Assembly (NCBI GenBank): GCA_016191985.1
Contig: JACPVB010000010.1
Coordinates: 1-7,235 of the forward strand
Direction: 5' to 3'
Length of the DNA: 7,235 nt
Source: Chloroflexota bacterium
GTDB lineage: Bacteria; Chloroflexota; Anaerolineae; Anaerolineales; Villigracilaceae
The position numbers and the translations under genes are program-made. Position 1 is the first letter of the stretch. Each line of letters begins with the position of its first letter. This document shows, in pieces, positions 1-7,189 of the stretch. The notes below the pieces were generated by a model. It was given only the letters and a program-made list of their open reading frames with translations, did not search any database and had not been told where the DNA came from.

Positions 1-788
1 ACCGGCGTGCCTGTGGCAGTGGGTGTTGTCAGGCTATCCAACACTCGAAAACGCCCGACCACCTTCCATTCATATCCCATAAAAATTTGCACTTCGTATT
101 CACCAGCCTGCCAGCCGTTGATGGGCGTGGAACATTCGGTATAGCCGCCAATGCCGCCCGTGCCGCCGTCCCAGGGTTTGGTTTCCCAACAGACCAATTG
201 CGCGTTGCGATACCAGAGCGCTGTCCACTGCACGCCGGGCAGGGTGTTGTTGTAATCGAAACCGCCGTACATCGTTTGAATGGGAAGCTCGAAAACCGTC
301 TTCGGGTCCACGGCGTTGATCCCGTCAAACTCGGTGGAGAATTGAATGGCGGTAAACAAGGCCTCCGGGTTCGGGGTGACCGGTCCCTCAAACAGGGCTT
401 CGATGGCGACGGGCAAAAAGGGCGTAAGAGTTAATGTGGGCGTGTTGGAGACAGCGGGAGTTAAGGTAAGGGTTGGGGGGATGGTGATCGACGGCGTCAA
501 CGTGATGGTTGGGGTGAGCGTGATCGTCGGCGTCAGCGACGGGGTGGGAGAAGGCGGGAAATATACATAGATCATCGGCTCGCCATAAAAGGGAAGCCAG
601 TAGGCAAATCCCACCAAAAATACGGCCAGGAAAAACAATCTCCAGGCGGTGGCGTTATGCCGTTTTCGCAAACTATAAAACGATAACTTGCGTGCGGTCT
701 GCATGGTTTTGACGGCAGCCCGTATCGAAAAATATGCAGCGACGACAAGCAGAAGAGCAAGGGCAATCACGCCTGCGCGAATATCCAT
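1..788 (-). CDS. Membrane-anchored protein with Thr/Pro-rich stalk and outer beta-rich domain (C-terminus cut by window edge)
   Basis: The frame is open from the ATG at 788-786 to the window edge, giving 262 codons and no stop. It begins with a hydrophobic helix (about residues 5-22), then a basic loop (KLSFYSLRKRH), then a second helix (about 49-67). Residues 78-126 are a low-complexity linker of TPT/TLTP units. Residues 127-250 form a domain rich in aromatics and beta-prone stretches (ALWYRNAQLVCWE, GWQAGEYEVQIFMGYEW), with C200 and C219 as a possible disulfide pair. A new Thr/Pro run starts at about 254 (TTPTATGTP), so the protein probably continues as stalk-and-domain beads. Thr/Pro stalks of this kind are common on Chloroflexota surface proteins. 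I do not recognise the outer domain and assign no function. The ATG is chosen because the hydrophobic helix follows it directly and a TATAAT box lies 6 nt upstream. The outward orientation of the domain is inferred. Confidence 0.85.
   Translation of the reverse strand, partial: MDIRAGVIALALLLVVAAYFSIRAAVKTMQTARKLSFYSLRKRHNATAWRLFFLAVFLVGFAYWLPFYGEPMIYVYFPPSPTPSLTPTITLTPTITLTPSITIPPTLTLTPAVSNTPTLTLTPFLPVAIEALFEGPVTPNPEALFTAIQFSTEFDGINAVDPKTVFELPIQTMYGGFDYNNTLPGVQWTALWYRNAQLVCWETKPWDGGTGGIGGYTECSTPINGWQAGEYEVQIFMGYEWKVVGRFRVLDSLTTPTATGTP
484..537 (-). repeat. Three 18-bp tandem repeats coding the Thr/Pro stalk
   Basis: Three consecutive 18-bp units lie at 484-501, 502-519 and 520-537. On the plus strand each starts GTGATSG and ends GTSARC. 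They are in frame and encode six-residue periods (TPTITL, TPTITL, TPSITI) of the stalk. Further degenerate Thr/Pro codons flank them. In-frame units of this kind can change in number by slippage and so vary stalk length. Confidence 0.8.
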
Positions 789-794
789 GAAGCG

Positions 795-803
795 ATTATA
801 GCA
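795..803 (-). promoter_or_regulatory. Extended -10 promoter box of the minus-strand surface protein
   Basis: On the minus strand the sequence reads TGCTATAAT, a perfect extended -10 (TGn plus TATAAT at 800-795). Exactly 6 nt separate the box from the ATG at 788. Transcription starting at the usual distance would begin at or next to the A of the start codon, giving a leaderless mRNA. There is no Shine-Dalgarno in the 6-nt gap. I find no good -35 hexamer 16-18 bp upstream, which fits an extended -10 promoter. Confidence 0.6.
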
Positions 804-866
804 TGTGGAAAAGTACGGCACACTTGCCCTCCCACTCGTTCCGCGTCGGAGATGATGTGGCGGGCA

Positions 867-896
867 GTGCCAGGGAGATTTATCTTGCGGTACACT
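867..896 (+). promoter_or_regulatory. Weak promoter candidate for the isopentenyl phosphate kinase gene
   Basis: TACACT at 891-896 matches 4 of 6 positions of TATAAT and ends 6 nt before the ATG at 903. GTGCCA at 867-872 matches 4 of 6 of TTGACA, with an 18-bp spacer. No Shine-Dalgarno lies within 15 nt of the start. The geometry again suggests a leaderless transcript, but each box alone is weak. Confidence 0.35.
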
Positions 897-902
897 TGCT
901 GT

Positions 903-1736
903 ATGACAAAAGAAATCGTGCTCCTCAAACTGGGCGGATCGCTCATCACCGACAAAGATACTCCCTACACCCCACGGCTCGATAAATTAAAAGAATTAGC
1001 TCAGGAAATTAAAACGGTTCTGGACTCGCGCCCGGAACTGCTCCTGATTCTGGGACATGGCTCTGGCTCATTCGGACATGTGGCCGCGAAGAAGTACGGC
1101 ACGCGGAATGGGCTGATAGACCCTAAAGGTCTTAAGAGACCTTTAGGGTCTGATGCTGAGTATTGGAAAGGTTTTGCCGAAGTCCGTTTTCAGGCAGCGG
1201 AGTTGAACCGTTATGTGATGGAGTCATTTTTAAATGCAGGTGTGCCAGCCATTTCCTTTCCACCATCTTCGTCAATGGTTTCTAAAAATCGTAAGGTCAC
1301 TCATCACAACATAATGGCTATACGCAAGTCAATGGAGACGCATCTGCTGCCGGTGGTCTATGGCGACGTGGCATTTGACGAAGCACTGGGCGGCACCATC
1401 CTTTCGACAGAGGATGTTTTTACTTTTCTTGTTGAGCAGTTCTCCCCTGCTCGCATTTTATTGGCTGGCATGGAAGCCGGGGTGTGGGAGGATTTCCCAG
1501 CGAGGACAAGACTGGTGAAACAGATTCAACTGTCAGATTATGAAAAGATGCGGGCAGGTATCGGCGGCTCAGCGAGCACCGATGTCACTGGCGGGATGAA
1601 AGCCAAAGTGGAGGAAATGCTGGCATTGATCCAAAAAACAAAAGGACTGACGGCGCAAATTTTCTCGGCGGAGGAAAGTGGATTTTTGGAGCGCGCATTG
1701 CGCGGGGAAAATGTGGGCACGCTACTAACGGCCTGA
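903..1736 (+). CDS. ipk: Isopentenyl phosphate kinase (amino acid kinase fold)
   Basis: This 277-residue cytoplasmic kinase of the amino acid kinase superfamily is expected to phosphorylate isopentenyl phosphate to isopentenyl diphosphate with ATP, the last step of the alternative mevalonate route. Visible motifs in order are KLGGSLIT (9-16, nucleotide-binding lysine and glycine loop), GHGSGSFGH (51-59, ending in the His that marks isopentenyl phosphate kinases), GVPAISFPPSS (113-123), VYGDV (152-156), STED (168-171) and DVTGGMKAKV (227-236). The His in the GHGSGSFGH motif separates it from acetylglutamate and glutamate-5 kinases. The ATG at 903 is preferred over an in-frame ATG at 852, because residues before 903 do not resemble the family and KLGGS normally lies near the N terminus. 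A coding palindrome at 1118-1151 adds roughly 12 residues in a loop after GTRNG that varies in the family. No other isoprenoid gene is adjacent. Substrate is inferred from motifs; related small phosphate substrates are possible. Confidence 0.88.
   Translation: MTKEIVLLKLGGSLITDKDTPYTPRLDKLKELAQEIKTVLDSRPELLLILGHGSGSFGHVAAKKYGTRNGLIDPKGLKRPLGSDAEYWKGFAEVRFQAAELNRYVMESFLNAGVPAISFPPSSSMVSKNRKVTHHNIMAIRKSMETHLLPVVYGDVAFDEALGGTILSTEDVFTFLVEQFSPARILLAGMEAGVWEDFPARTRLVKQIQLSDYEKMRAGIGGSASTDVTGGMKAKVEEMLALIQKTKGLTAQIFSAEESGFLERALRGENVGTLLTA
1118..1151. repeat. Perfect palindrome inside the kinase gene (15-bp arms, 4-nt loop)
   Basis: The left arm AGACCCTAAAGGTCT (1118-1132) and right arm AGACCTTTAGGGTCT (1137-1151) are exact reverse complements around the loop TAAG. 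Pairing stops at both outer edges. The palindrome is translated in frame as residues 72-83 (IDPKGLKRPLGS) within the variable loop after the GHGSGSFGH motif. It resembles small palindromic elements that insert into coding sequence without breaking the frame. Copies elsewhere in the genome cannot be seen from here. Confidence 0.9.
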
Positions 1737-1762
1737 CATGACAAAAATATGACGAAAAACTC

Positions 1763-1791
1763 TTGCTTTTTTTGTAATTAATTAAGATAAT
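1763..1791 (+). promoter_or_regulatory. Promoter for fhs
   Basis: A -35 box TTGCTT (1763-1768, 4 of 6) and a -10 box GATAAT (1786-1791, 5 of 6) are separated by the optimal 17 bp, in an AT-rich region. Transcription would begin near 1798 and leave a leader of about 33 nt that contains the whole Shine-Dalgarno. A second TATAAT at 1811-1816 would start transcription inside the Shine-Dalgarno and is therefore less likely to be the main box. Confidence 0.6.
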
Positions 1792-1819
1792 AGGACAAGC
1801 TCAGATTATATATAATTTC

Positions 1820-1826
1820 AAGGAGA
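1820..1826 (+). promoter_or_regulatory. Strong Shine-Dalgarno that fixes the fhs start
   Basis: AAGGAGA ends 4 nt before the ATG at 1831. It is the strongest ribosome binding site in the window. It shows that translation starts at 1831, so the unusual basic N-terminal tail of the ligase is really made. Confidence 0.85.
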
Positions 1827-1830
1827 ATCC

Positions 1831-3837
<2,007 letters not shown>

Positions 3838-3860
3838 CATCGAGTTATCCAAACAAATCT

Positions 3861-3904
3861 GTAGGTCACGCTTTGGTGGTCAAAACCATGCGTGGCCTAC
3901 TTTT
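3861..3904 (+). terminator. Intrinsic terminator after fhs
   Basis: GTAGGTCACGC (3861-3871) pairs with GCGTGGCCTAC (3890-3900), giving an 11-bp stem with one G-U pair. An inner TGGT/ACCA helix may extend it. TTTT follows at 3901-3904. The stem starts 23 nt after the fhs stop codon. The U-run is short, so read-through towards the amidase gene is possible. Confidence 0.7.
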
Positions 3905-3920
3905 CAGTACAGATAGGCTA

Positions 3921-3948
3921 TGGGATAATTTATTGAAATCAATATAAT
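3921..3948 (+). promoter_or_regulatory. Promoter region of the amidase gene (two overlapping -10 candidates)
   Basis: TGGGATAAT (3921-3929) is an extended -10 with GATAAT, and TATAAT (3943-3948) is a consensus -10 ending 7 nt before the ATG at 3956. The downstream box would give a leaderless mRNA from 3956. The upstream box would give a leader of about 20-30 nt that includes AAGGA (3959-3963) in front of the ATG at 3968. The only -35 candidate for the upstream box, TTTTCA (3901-3906), overlaps the terminator U-run. Confidence 0.5.
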
Positions 3949-3955
3949 TTATTGG

Positions 3956-5326
3956 ATGAAGGACCAAATGGACTTTTCCCTGATGATTCAACGCGACCTT
4001 ATCAAAAGCAAGGAAGTGAACGCTTCAGACCTCGCCTCGGCCTGTTACCGTCAAATTGAAAAACTCAACCCGACGCTTAACGCCTTCATAACCGTGTTGG
4101 AACCTGAACAAAATATTCTCCCATCCACCGGAAATATGCCGCTTTATGGAATTCCCATCGCGGTAAAAGACCTGTACGACACCCAAGGCATCCGCACCAC
4201 AAGCGGTTCAAAATTCTTCGCGGATAATATCCCCACGGAAGATGCGTACGTTGTACAAAAAATAAAAAAAGCGGGCGGGCACATCATCGGCAAGACCAAC
4301 ACCCACGAGATCGCACTCGGTGTAACCAATAATAATCCGCACTTTGGGGCATGTAAAAATCCATGGGACATTACTCGCACGCCCGGTGGCTCCTCCGGTG
4401 GAAGCGCCGTGGCGGTTGCCACAGGCATGGCCATGGCAGCACTCGGCACCGACACCGGCGGTTCGATCCGCATCCCTGCCGCTTTGTGCGGTGTGGTGGG
4501 GCTTAAACCCACTTACGGACGTATCAGCCTGCGCGGAATCCTGCCGCTTTCATGGAACCTCGATCACGCAGGGCCTATCACCCGCAAGGTGGAGGATGCA
4601 GCCTTGATGCTGCAAGTGATGGGCGGATATGACGACAAGGATCCCGTGTCGGTAAAAACATTACCCGGTGATTATTCCAGTCACCTGCGGGATACAATGA
4701 AGGAACGCAAGGCGGCTTTTGCAACCGGCAGTTTTATCGAAGAAACGACGGATGAGGAGATATTACTGGCTGTCCGCAAGGCGGCAAAAATTTTGGAGGA
4801 ACAGGGCGTCGTCATCACCGAAGTGAACGTCGATTTTCTGAAAGAGGCGGCGCACGCCAACTCGCTGATGACTCAAGCGGACGGCGCGGCATTTCACCGC
4901 GAACGATTGATGGAGCACCCGGACTGGTTCGGGGCGGACGTGCGCAAGCGGCTGGAAACGGGAGCGGCATTCACCTCCAGCGAGTATGTACTTGCGAGGC
5001 GCACCCAGGTTGAGGCGCGGCGCAGATGCGAGATTCTTTTCGAGCAATATGATGTACTTCTCCTCCCCACCACTCCCATCTCCGCGCCAGTGCTGGAAGG
5101 CGAAAATGCGGTGGAACGCGCCCGCCAGTTGACCCGCTTCACTGCCCCCTTCAACCTGACAGGTTTGCCCGCGCTTTCCGTCCCATGCGGTTTTACAAAA
5201 GACGGCCTGCCGATTGGTTTACAGATTGTTTCGCGCGCGTGGAATGAATCGGGGGTGTTGAGGGCTGGCTATGCCTATCAGCAAGCCACCGAGTGGCACA
5301 CTACAAAACCCAAAATCGCTTCGTAA
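3956..5326 (+). CDS. Amidase-signature family enzyme (GatA-like amidase)
   Basis: This 456-residue cytoplasmic amide hydrolase belongs to the amidase signature family, which uses a Ser-cisSer-Lys triad. All three residues are visible: K71 in PIAVKDLYD, cis-Ser S146 in GGSSGGS (144-150), and nucleophile S170 in GTDTGGSIRIPA. The spacings of 75 and 24 residues match those of fatty acid amide hydrolase. Other family blocks are GKTNTHEIALG (112-122), VGLKPTYGRIS (181-191) and GLPALSVPCG (403-412). It is not called GatA because no gatB or gatC is nearby and GatA proteins are usually somewhat longer; the physiological amide is unknown. An alternative start at 3968 (removing MKDQ) has AAGGA 4 nt upstream and aligns well with usual family N termini, while 3956 suits a leaderless transcript. 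The membrane-propeller gene follows after 7 bp, so the two are probably co-transcribed. Confidence 0.93.
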   Translation: MKDQMDFSLMIQRDLIKSKEVNASDLASACYRQIEKLNPTLNAFITVLEPEQNILPSTGNMPLYGIPIAVKDLYDTQGIRTTSGSKFFADNIPTEDAYVVQKIKKAGGHIIGKTNTHEIALGVTNNNPHFGACKNPWDITRTPGGSSGGSAVAVATGMAMAALGTDTGGSIRIPAALCGVVGLKPTYGRISLRGILPLSWNLDHAGPITRKVEDAALMLQVMGGYDDKDPVSVKTLPGDYSSHLRDTMKERKAAFATGSFIEETTDEEILLAVRKAAKILEEQGVVITEVNVDFLKEAAHANSLMTQADGAAFHRERLMEHPDWFGADVRKRLETGAAFTSSEYVLARRTQVEARRRCEILFEQYDVLLLPTTPISAPVLEGENAVERARQLTRFTAPFNLTGLPALSVPCGFTKDGLPIGLQIVSRAWNESGVLRAGYAYQQATEWHTTKPKIAS

Positions 5327-5333
5327 TCATTTT

Positions 5334-6875
5334 ATGAAAAAATCAGGTCTGGTCATTTGGGCATTTCTGCGCCTGCCGATGCTTGCGGCAGGCGTGTATT
5401 TATTCCGCTTCCCGCTTGCCGCATTCATTGAAAAAAATTACGGGCTGGGAACAGCAATGGATTTTGCTGTCTTTTCCGCAAGCACGTTTGGGACAAGGTT
5501 TCTGCTTTCTATCGTCTGCGGCATCGCGCTGGGGTTGGGGATTTGGCTGATAAAAAAATGGGTGAATTCCGAGCTTTGGAGTTATATTGTTTCGCTGCTT
5601 GGCGCGTTCATTGCCGTTTATCTTTCGTTCACATTTTTGTTACTTGCATCCGATGCGTTGTTGAAAACATTTATTGTTGTTTTGATTCTGGCGATAAACA
5701 TTGTGCCTGGAAATTGGCTCGCGAAGTGGATTCCCGGGGGCAGGATCATGAATCTCGTTTTCCTCGCAGGTGTCGGGTTGAGCGAGGCGGTTTTTCCGCA
5801 GGCCTATGTTTTCTGGTTGATGGGAAAATTGCAGGCGGGCGCTCTCATCAAAAAATGGTCGTGGGTGAGCGGCGTAGTCATCGCCCCGCTTTTCTGGATA
5901 TTTTTACTAACGCCGTACGACAATCAACGCATCCTGACGCTGGGTGAAAAAATCCATGCCAGCCCGATGGTTGAAAAATTCGCGCAGGGAGATTACAACT
6001 GGATCGAGCTCAACCCCGAACAGAACCTGCTTTATGCAGTTGGGCGCGGGACAAATTTTTTGCTGGCTTTCGATACGGAGAATCTCAACGTGCCGCCACG
6101 CAAGTCGCAGAAGGATATTGGGAAAACGCAAAGCTTTGCCTTCAACCCCGAGCGGCAGGAGATCTATGCGTATGAAGCCGTGGCAAAGCAATTGCATTTT
6201 ATTGATGCGGTAACTTTGGAAACCATTCATTCCGTGCCCGTGCGCGATCTTTCGCCGGGTGACGTGTGGGTGAACTGGCATCCCGGCACAAACAGCATTA
6301 CCATCGCCTCCGAAGCGGACCTGGAAACTGGTACGCCCTTCGTGATGATCGACCACGCGAGCAGGGAAACCGTCGCCACCATGCCGCTGCCGCTGATTCC
6401 AACCAACATTGCTTTTAACAGTGAGAAGAACGTTTTATATTTCAACTCATTCCGTGACACGTATTTGGTTTCATGGGACATGAACTCGCACGAGGTAATT
6501 CAACGTGTGGAAACCAGTCCACGCACAGACAGGTTGATCTTCTGGCCCGCCACAGATGAAGTGTTGGTCGCTTCTCCATTGGAGGGAGCCATCCTGCGTT
6601 ACGATGCGGAGACGTTGGAATTCAAAGGCAAAATCAATACCAGCCTCGGTGACCGAACGCTGACAATCGATCCGCAAAGGAATTTATTGCTGGTTGGAAA
6701 TTTCATCAACAACCGCGTGCAGGTGATCGACCTGAATACTTTTGAACCAGTTGACAGTTTTTACATCGGCCCGTGGATCCGCACCATTGCTTTAGATGTG
6801 GAACAGGGAATTGCGTATGTATCCACTGTGCGGAATTTATTCAAGGTAAAGTATGCGTTTGATGAAAGCAGGTAA
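5334..6875 (+). CDS. Polytopic membrane protein with C-terminal seven-blade beta-propeller
   Basis: The 513-residue protein has two halves. Residues 1-195 are hydrophobic, with about six membrane segments (near 5-30, 55-73, 82-107, 110-125, 139-162, 177-194). Residues 218-508 contain seven repeats of about 40 residues with a recurring core such as NPEQNLLYAVGRGTNFLLAF. The blade cores are NPEQNLLYA, NPERQEIYA, HPGTNSITIA, NSEKNVLYF, PATDEVLVA, DPQRNLLLVG and VEQGIAYVS. This is the pattern of YVTN/NHL/WD40-like propellers, usually binding or scaffold surfaces. The ATG at 5334 is preferred over an in-frame ATG at 5271, which lies inside the amidase gene. No Shine-Dalgarno is seen, so translational coupling to the amidase is likely. 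An even number of helices would place the propeller in the cytoplasm and an odd number outside; the count is not certain enough to decide. No enzymatic motif is visible and the function is unknown. Confidence 0.88.
   Translation: MKKSGLVIWAFLRLPMLAAGVYLFRFPLAAFIEKNYGLGTAMDFAVFSASTFGTRFLLSIVCGIALGLGIWLIKKWVNSELWSYIVSLLGAFIAVYLSFTFLLLASDALLKTFIVVLILAINIVPGNWLAKWIPGGRIMNLVFLAGVGLSEAVFPQAYVFWLMGKLQAGALIKKWSWVSGVVIAPLFWIFLLTPYDNQRILTLGEKIHASPMVEKFAQGDYNWIELNPEQNLLYAVGRGTNFLLAFDTENLNVPPRKSQKDIGKTQSFAFNPERQEIYAYEAVAKQLHFIDAVTLETIHSVPVRDLSPGDVWVNWHPGTNSITIASEADLETGTPFVMIDHASRETVATMPLPLIPTNIAFNSEKNVLYFNSFRDTYLVSWDMNSHEVIQRVETSPRTDRLIFWPATDEVLVASPLEGAILRYDAETLEFKGKINTSLGDRTLTIDPQRNLLLVGNFINNRVQVIDLNTFEPVDSFYIGPWIRTIALDVEQGIAYVSTVRNLFKVKYAFDESR
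5370..5394. repeat. GC-rich 9-bp-arm inverted repeat early in the propeller gene
   Basis: CGCCTGCCG (5370-5378) and CGGCAGGCG (5386-5394) are perfect reverse complements around a 7-nt loop. The hairpin starts 37 nt into the coding sequence and encodes residues of the first membrane helix. It is strong enough to form in mRNA, but no U-run follows, so it is not an intrinsic terminator. Confidence 0.7.
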
Positions 6876-6915
6876 CTTTCCTAATGAATGGGCAAACGAT
6901 CCATCAAAAGTTTTA

Positions 6916-6957
6916 ACGCCAGGACGCAAAGCTTTAATTCACTTTGCGTCCTGGCGT
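6916..6957. repeat. Hairpin repeat with perfect 16-bp arms
   Basis: ACGCCAGGACGCAAAG (6916-6931) and CTTTGCGTCCTGGCGT (6942-6957) are exact reverse complements around a 10-nt loop. TTAACG at the left edge is mirrored by CGTTAA at 6963-6968, suggesting an original unit bounded by TTAAcg ends and carrying extra bases on the right side. No U-run follows on the plus strand. From memory, CGCAAAG-type motifs of this kind are dispersed in many bacterial genomes, which points to a REP-like intergenic repeat. It may also stabilise or end the upstream transcript. Confidence 0.85.
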
Positions 6958-6965
6958 CTTCGCGT

Positions 6966-7149
6966 TAAGAGAGTGTTTCTTAAGTCCTTATCGCCTCATT
7001 TTTGTACACGGATACTTCGACAGGCTCAGCACGGGTTTCACGGAAAACACGGAATGGAGCGGACTTTTTAAAGGTTTTTTCCGTGCGCGAAGCGTCAGTG
7101 AAATCCGTGCCGTCCGTGTCCGAAAAAGCCTTTAAGAAACACTCTCTTA
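6966..7149. mobile_element. 184-bp MITE-like unit with 18-bp terminal inverted repeats
   Basis: TAAGAGAGTGTTTCTTAA (6966-6983) and TTAAGAAACACTCTCTTA (7132-7149) are perfect reverse complements 148 bp apart. The outermost dinucleotide on each side is TA. That would suit insertion at TA with duplication, as in IS630/Tc1-mariner elements, with 16-bp inner repeats. The interior has no open frame that looks real. It contains further inverted repeats: CACGGAAAACACGGA (7039-7053) against TCCGTGCCGTCCGTG (7104-7118), and TTAAAGGTTTTTTCCG (7068-7083) against CCGAAAAAGCCTTTAA (7120-7135, 14 of 16 paired). The structure is seen directly; its mobility is inferred. It could instead be a decayed insertion sequence end, since the right arm lies 40 bp before the start of the putative transposase. 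Confidence 0.55.
7015..7030 (+). repeat. CTTCGACAGGCTCAGC dispersed-repeat motif
   Basis: The 16-mer CTTCGACAGGCTCAGC lies inside the MITE-like unit. From memory, motifs very close to this recur in intergenic DNA of many unrelated bacterial genomes, including Chloroflexota. Only one copy is in this window, so its repeat status rests on that recollection. Confidence 0.4.
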
Positions 7150-7174
7150 GCTCGCAGTTTGTCGGAGAAGAAAC

Positions 7175-7183
7175 TGGTAGACT
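7175..7183 (+). promoter_or_regulatory. Possible -10 box before the partial gene at the window end
   Basis: TGGTAGACT is a TGn-extended -10-like sequence (TAGACT, 4 of 6). It ends 6 nt before the ATG at 7190, the same spacing as at two other starts in this window. No clear -35 or Shine-Dalgarno is seen; GAAGAA directly before the ATG is a poor ribosome binding site. Confidence 0.35.
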
Positions 7184-7189
7184 AGAAGA

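Larger units (their letters stand above)
6876..7189. other. Gene-free region filled with short repeats
   Basis: These 314 bp separate the propeller gene from the partial gene at the window end. I find no convincing coding sequence: the short open frames have no ribosome binding sites and run through the inverted repeats. The stretch holds a 16-bp-arm hairpin, a 184-bp unit with 18-bp terminal inverted repeats, an internal CACGGA-type inverted repeat and the motif CTTCGACAGGCTCAGC. No intrinsic terminator with a U-run follows the propeller gene. Confidence 0.75.

Noticed and set aside
29..391. Minus-strand frame of 120 codons and plus-strand frame at 87-434 in the first 450 bp
   Set aside because: Both are shadows of the partial surface protein on the minus strand, whose frame runs unbroken from 788 to the window edge and has coherent domain structure.
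852..902. Upstream in-frame ATG for the kinase
   Set aside because: The extra 17 residues do not resemble the family, and KLGGS should lie close to the N terminus. The ATG at 903 also follows a -10-like box at the recurring 6-nt distance.
1811..1816. TATAAT as the main -10 box for fhs
   Set aside because: Transcription from it would begin within the Shine-Dalgarno and remove most of it. The TTGCTT-17-GATAAT promoter upstream leaves the site intact. It may still be a secondary promoter.
5271..5333. Upstream in-frame ATG for the propeller gene
   Set aside because: It would overlap the amidase gene by 56 bp and add a hydrophilic stretch before the first membrane helix. The ATG at 5334 is a better start.
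6916..6957. Intrinsic terminator for the amidase-propeller operon
   Set aside because: The hairpin is strong, but the following bases are CTTCGCG on the plus strand, without a U-run. It is listed as a repeat instead.
6916..7149. CRISPR-like repeat array
   Set aside because: The repeats are inverted pairs of different sequence and spacing, with no regular direct repeat and spacer pattern and no cas gene nearby.
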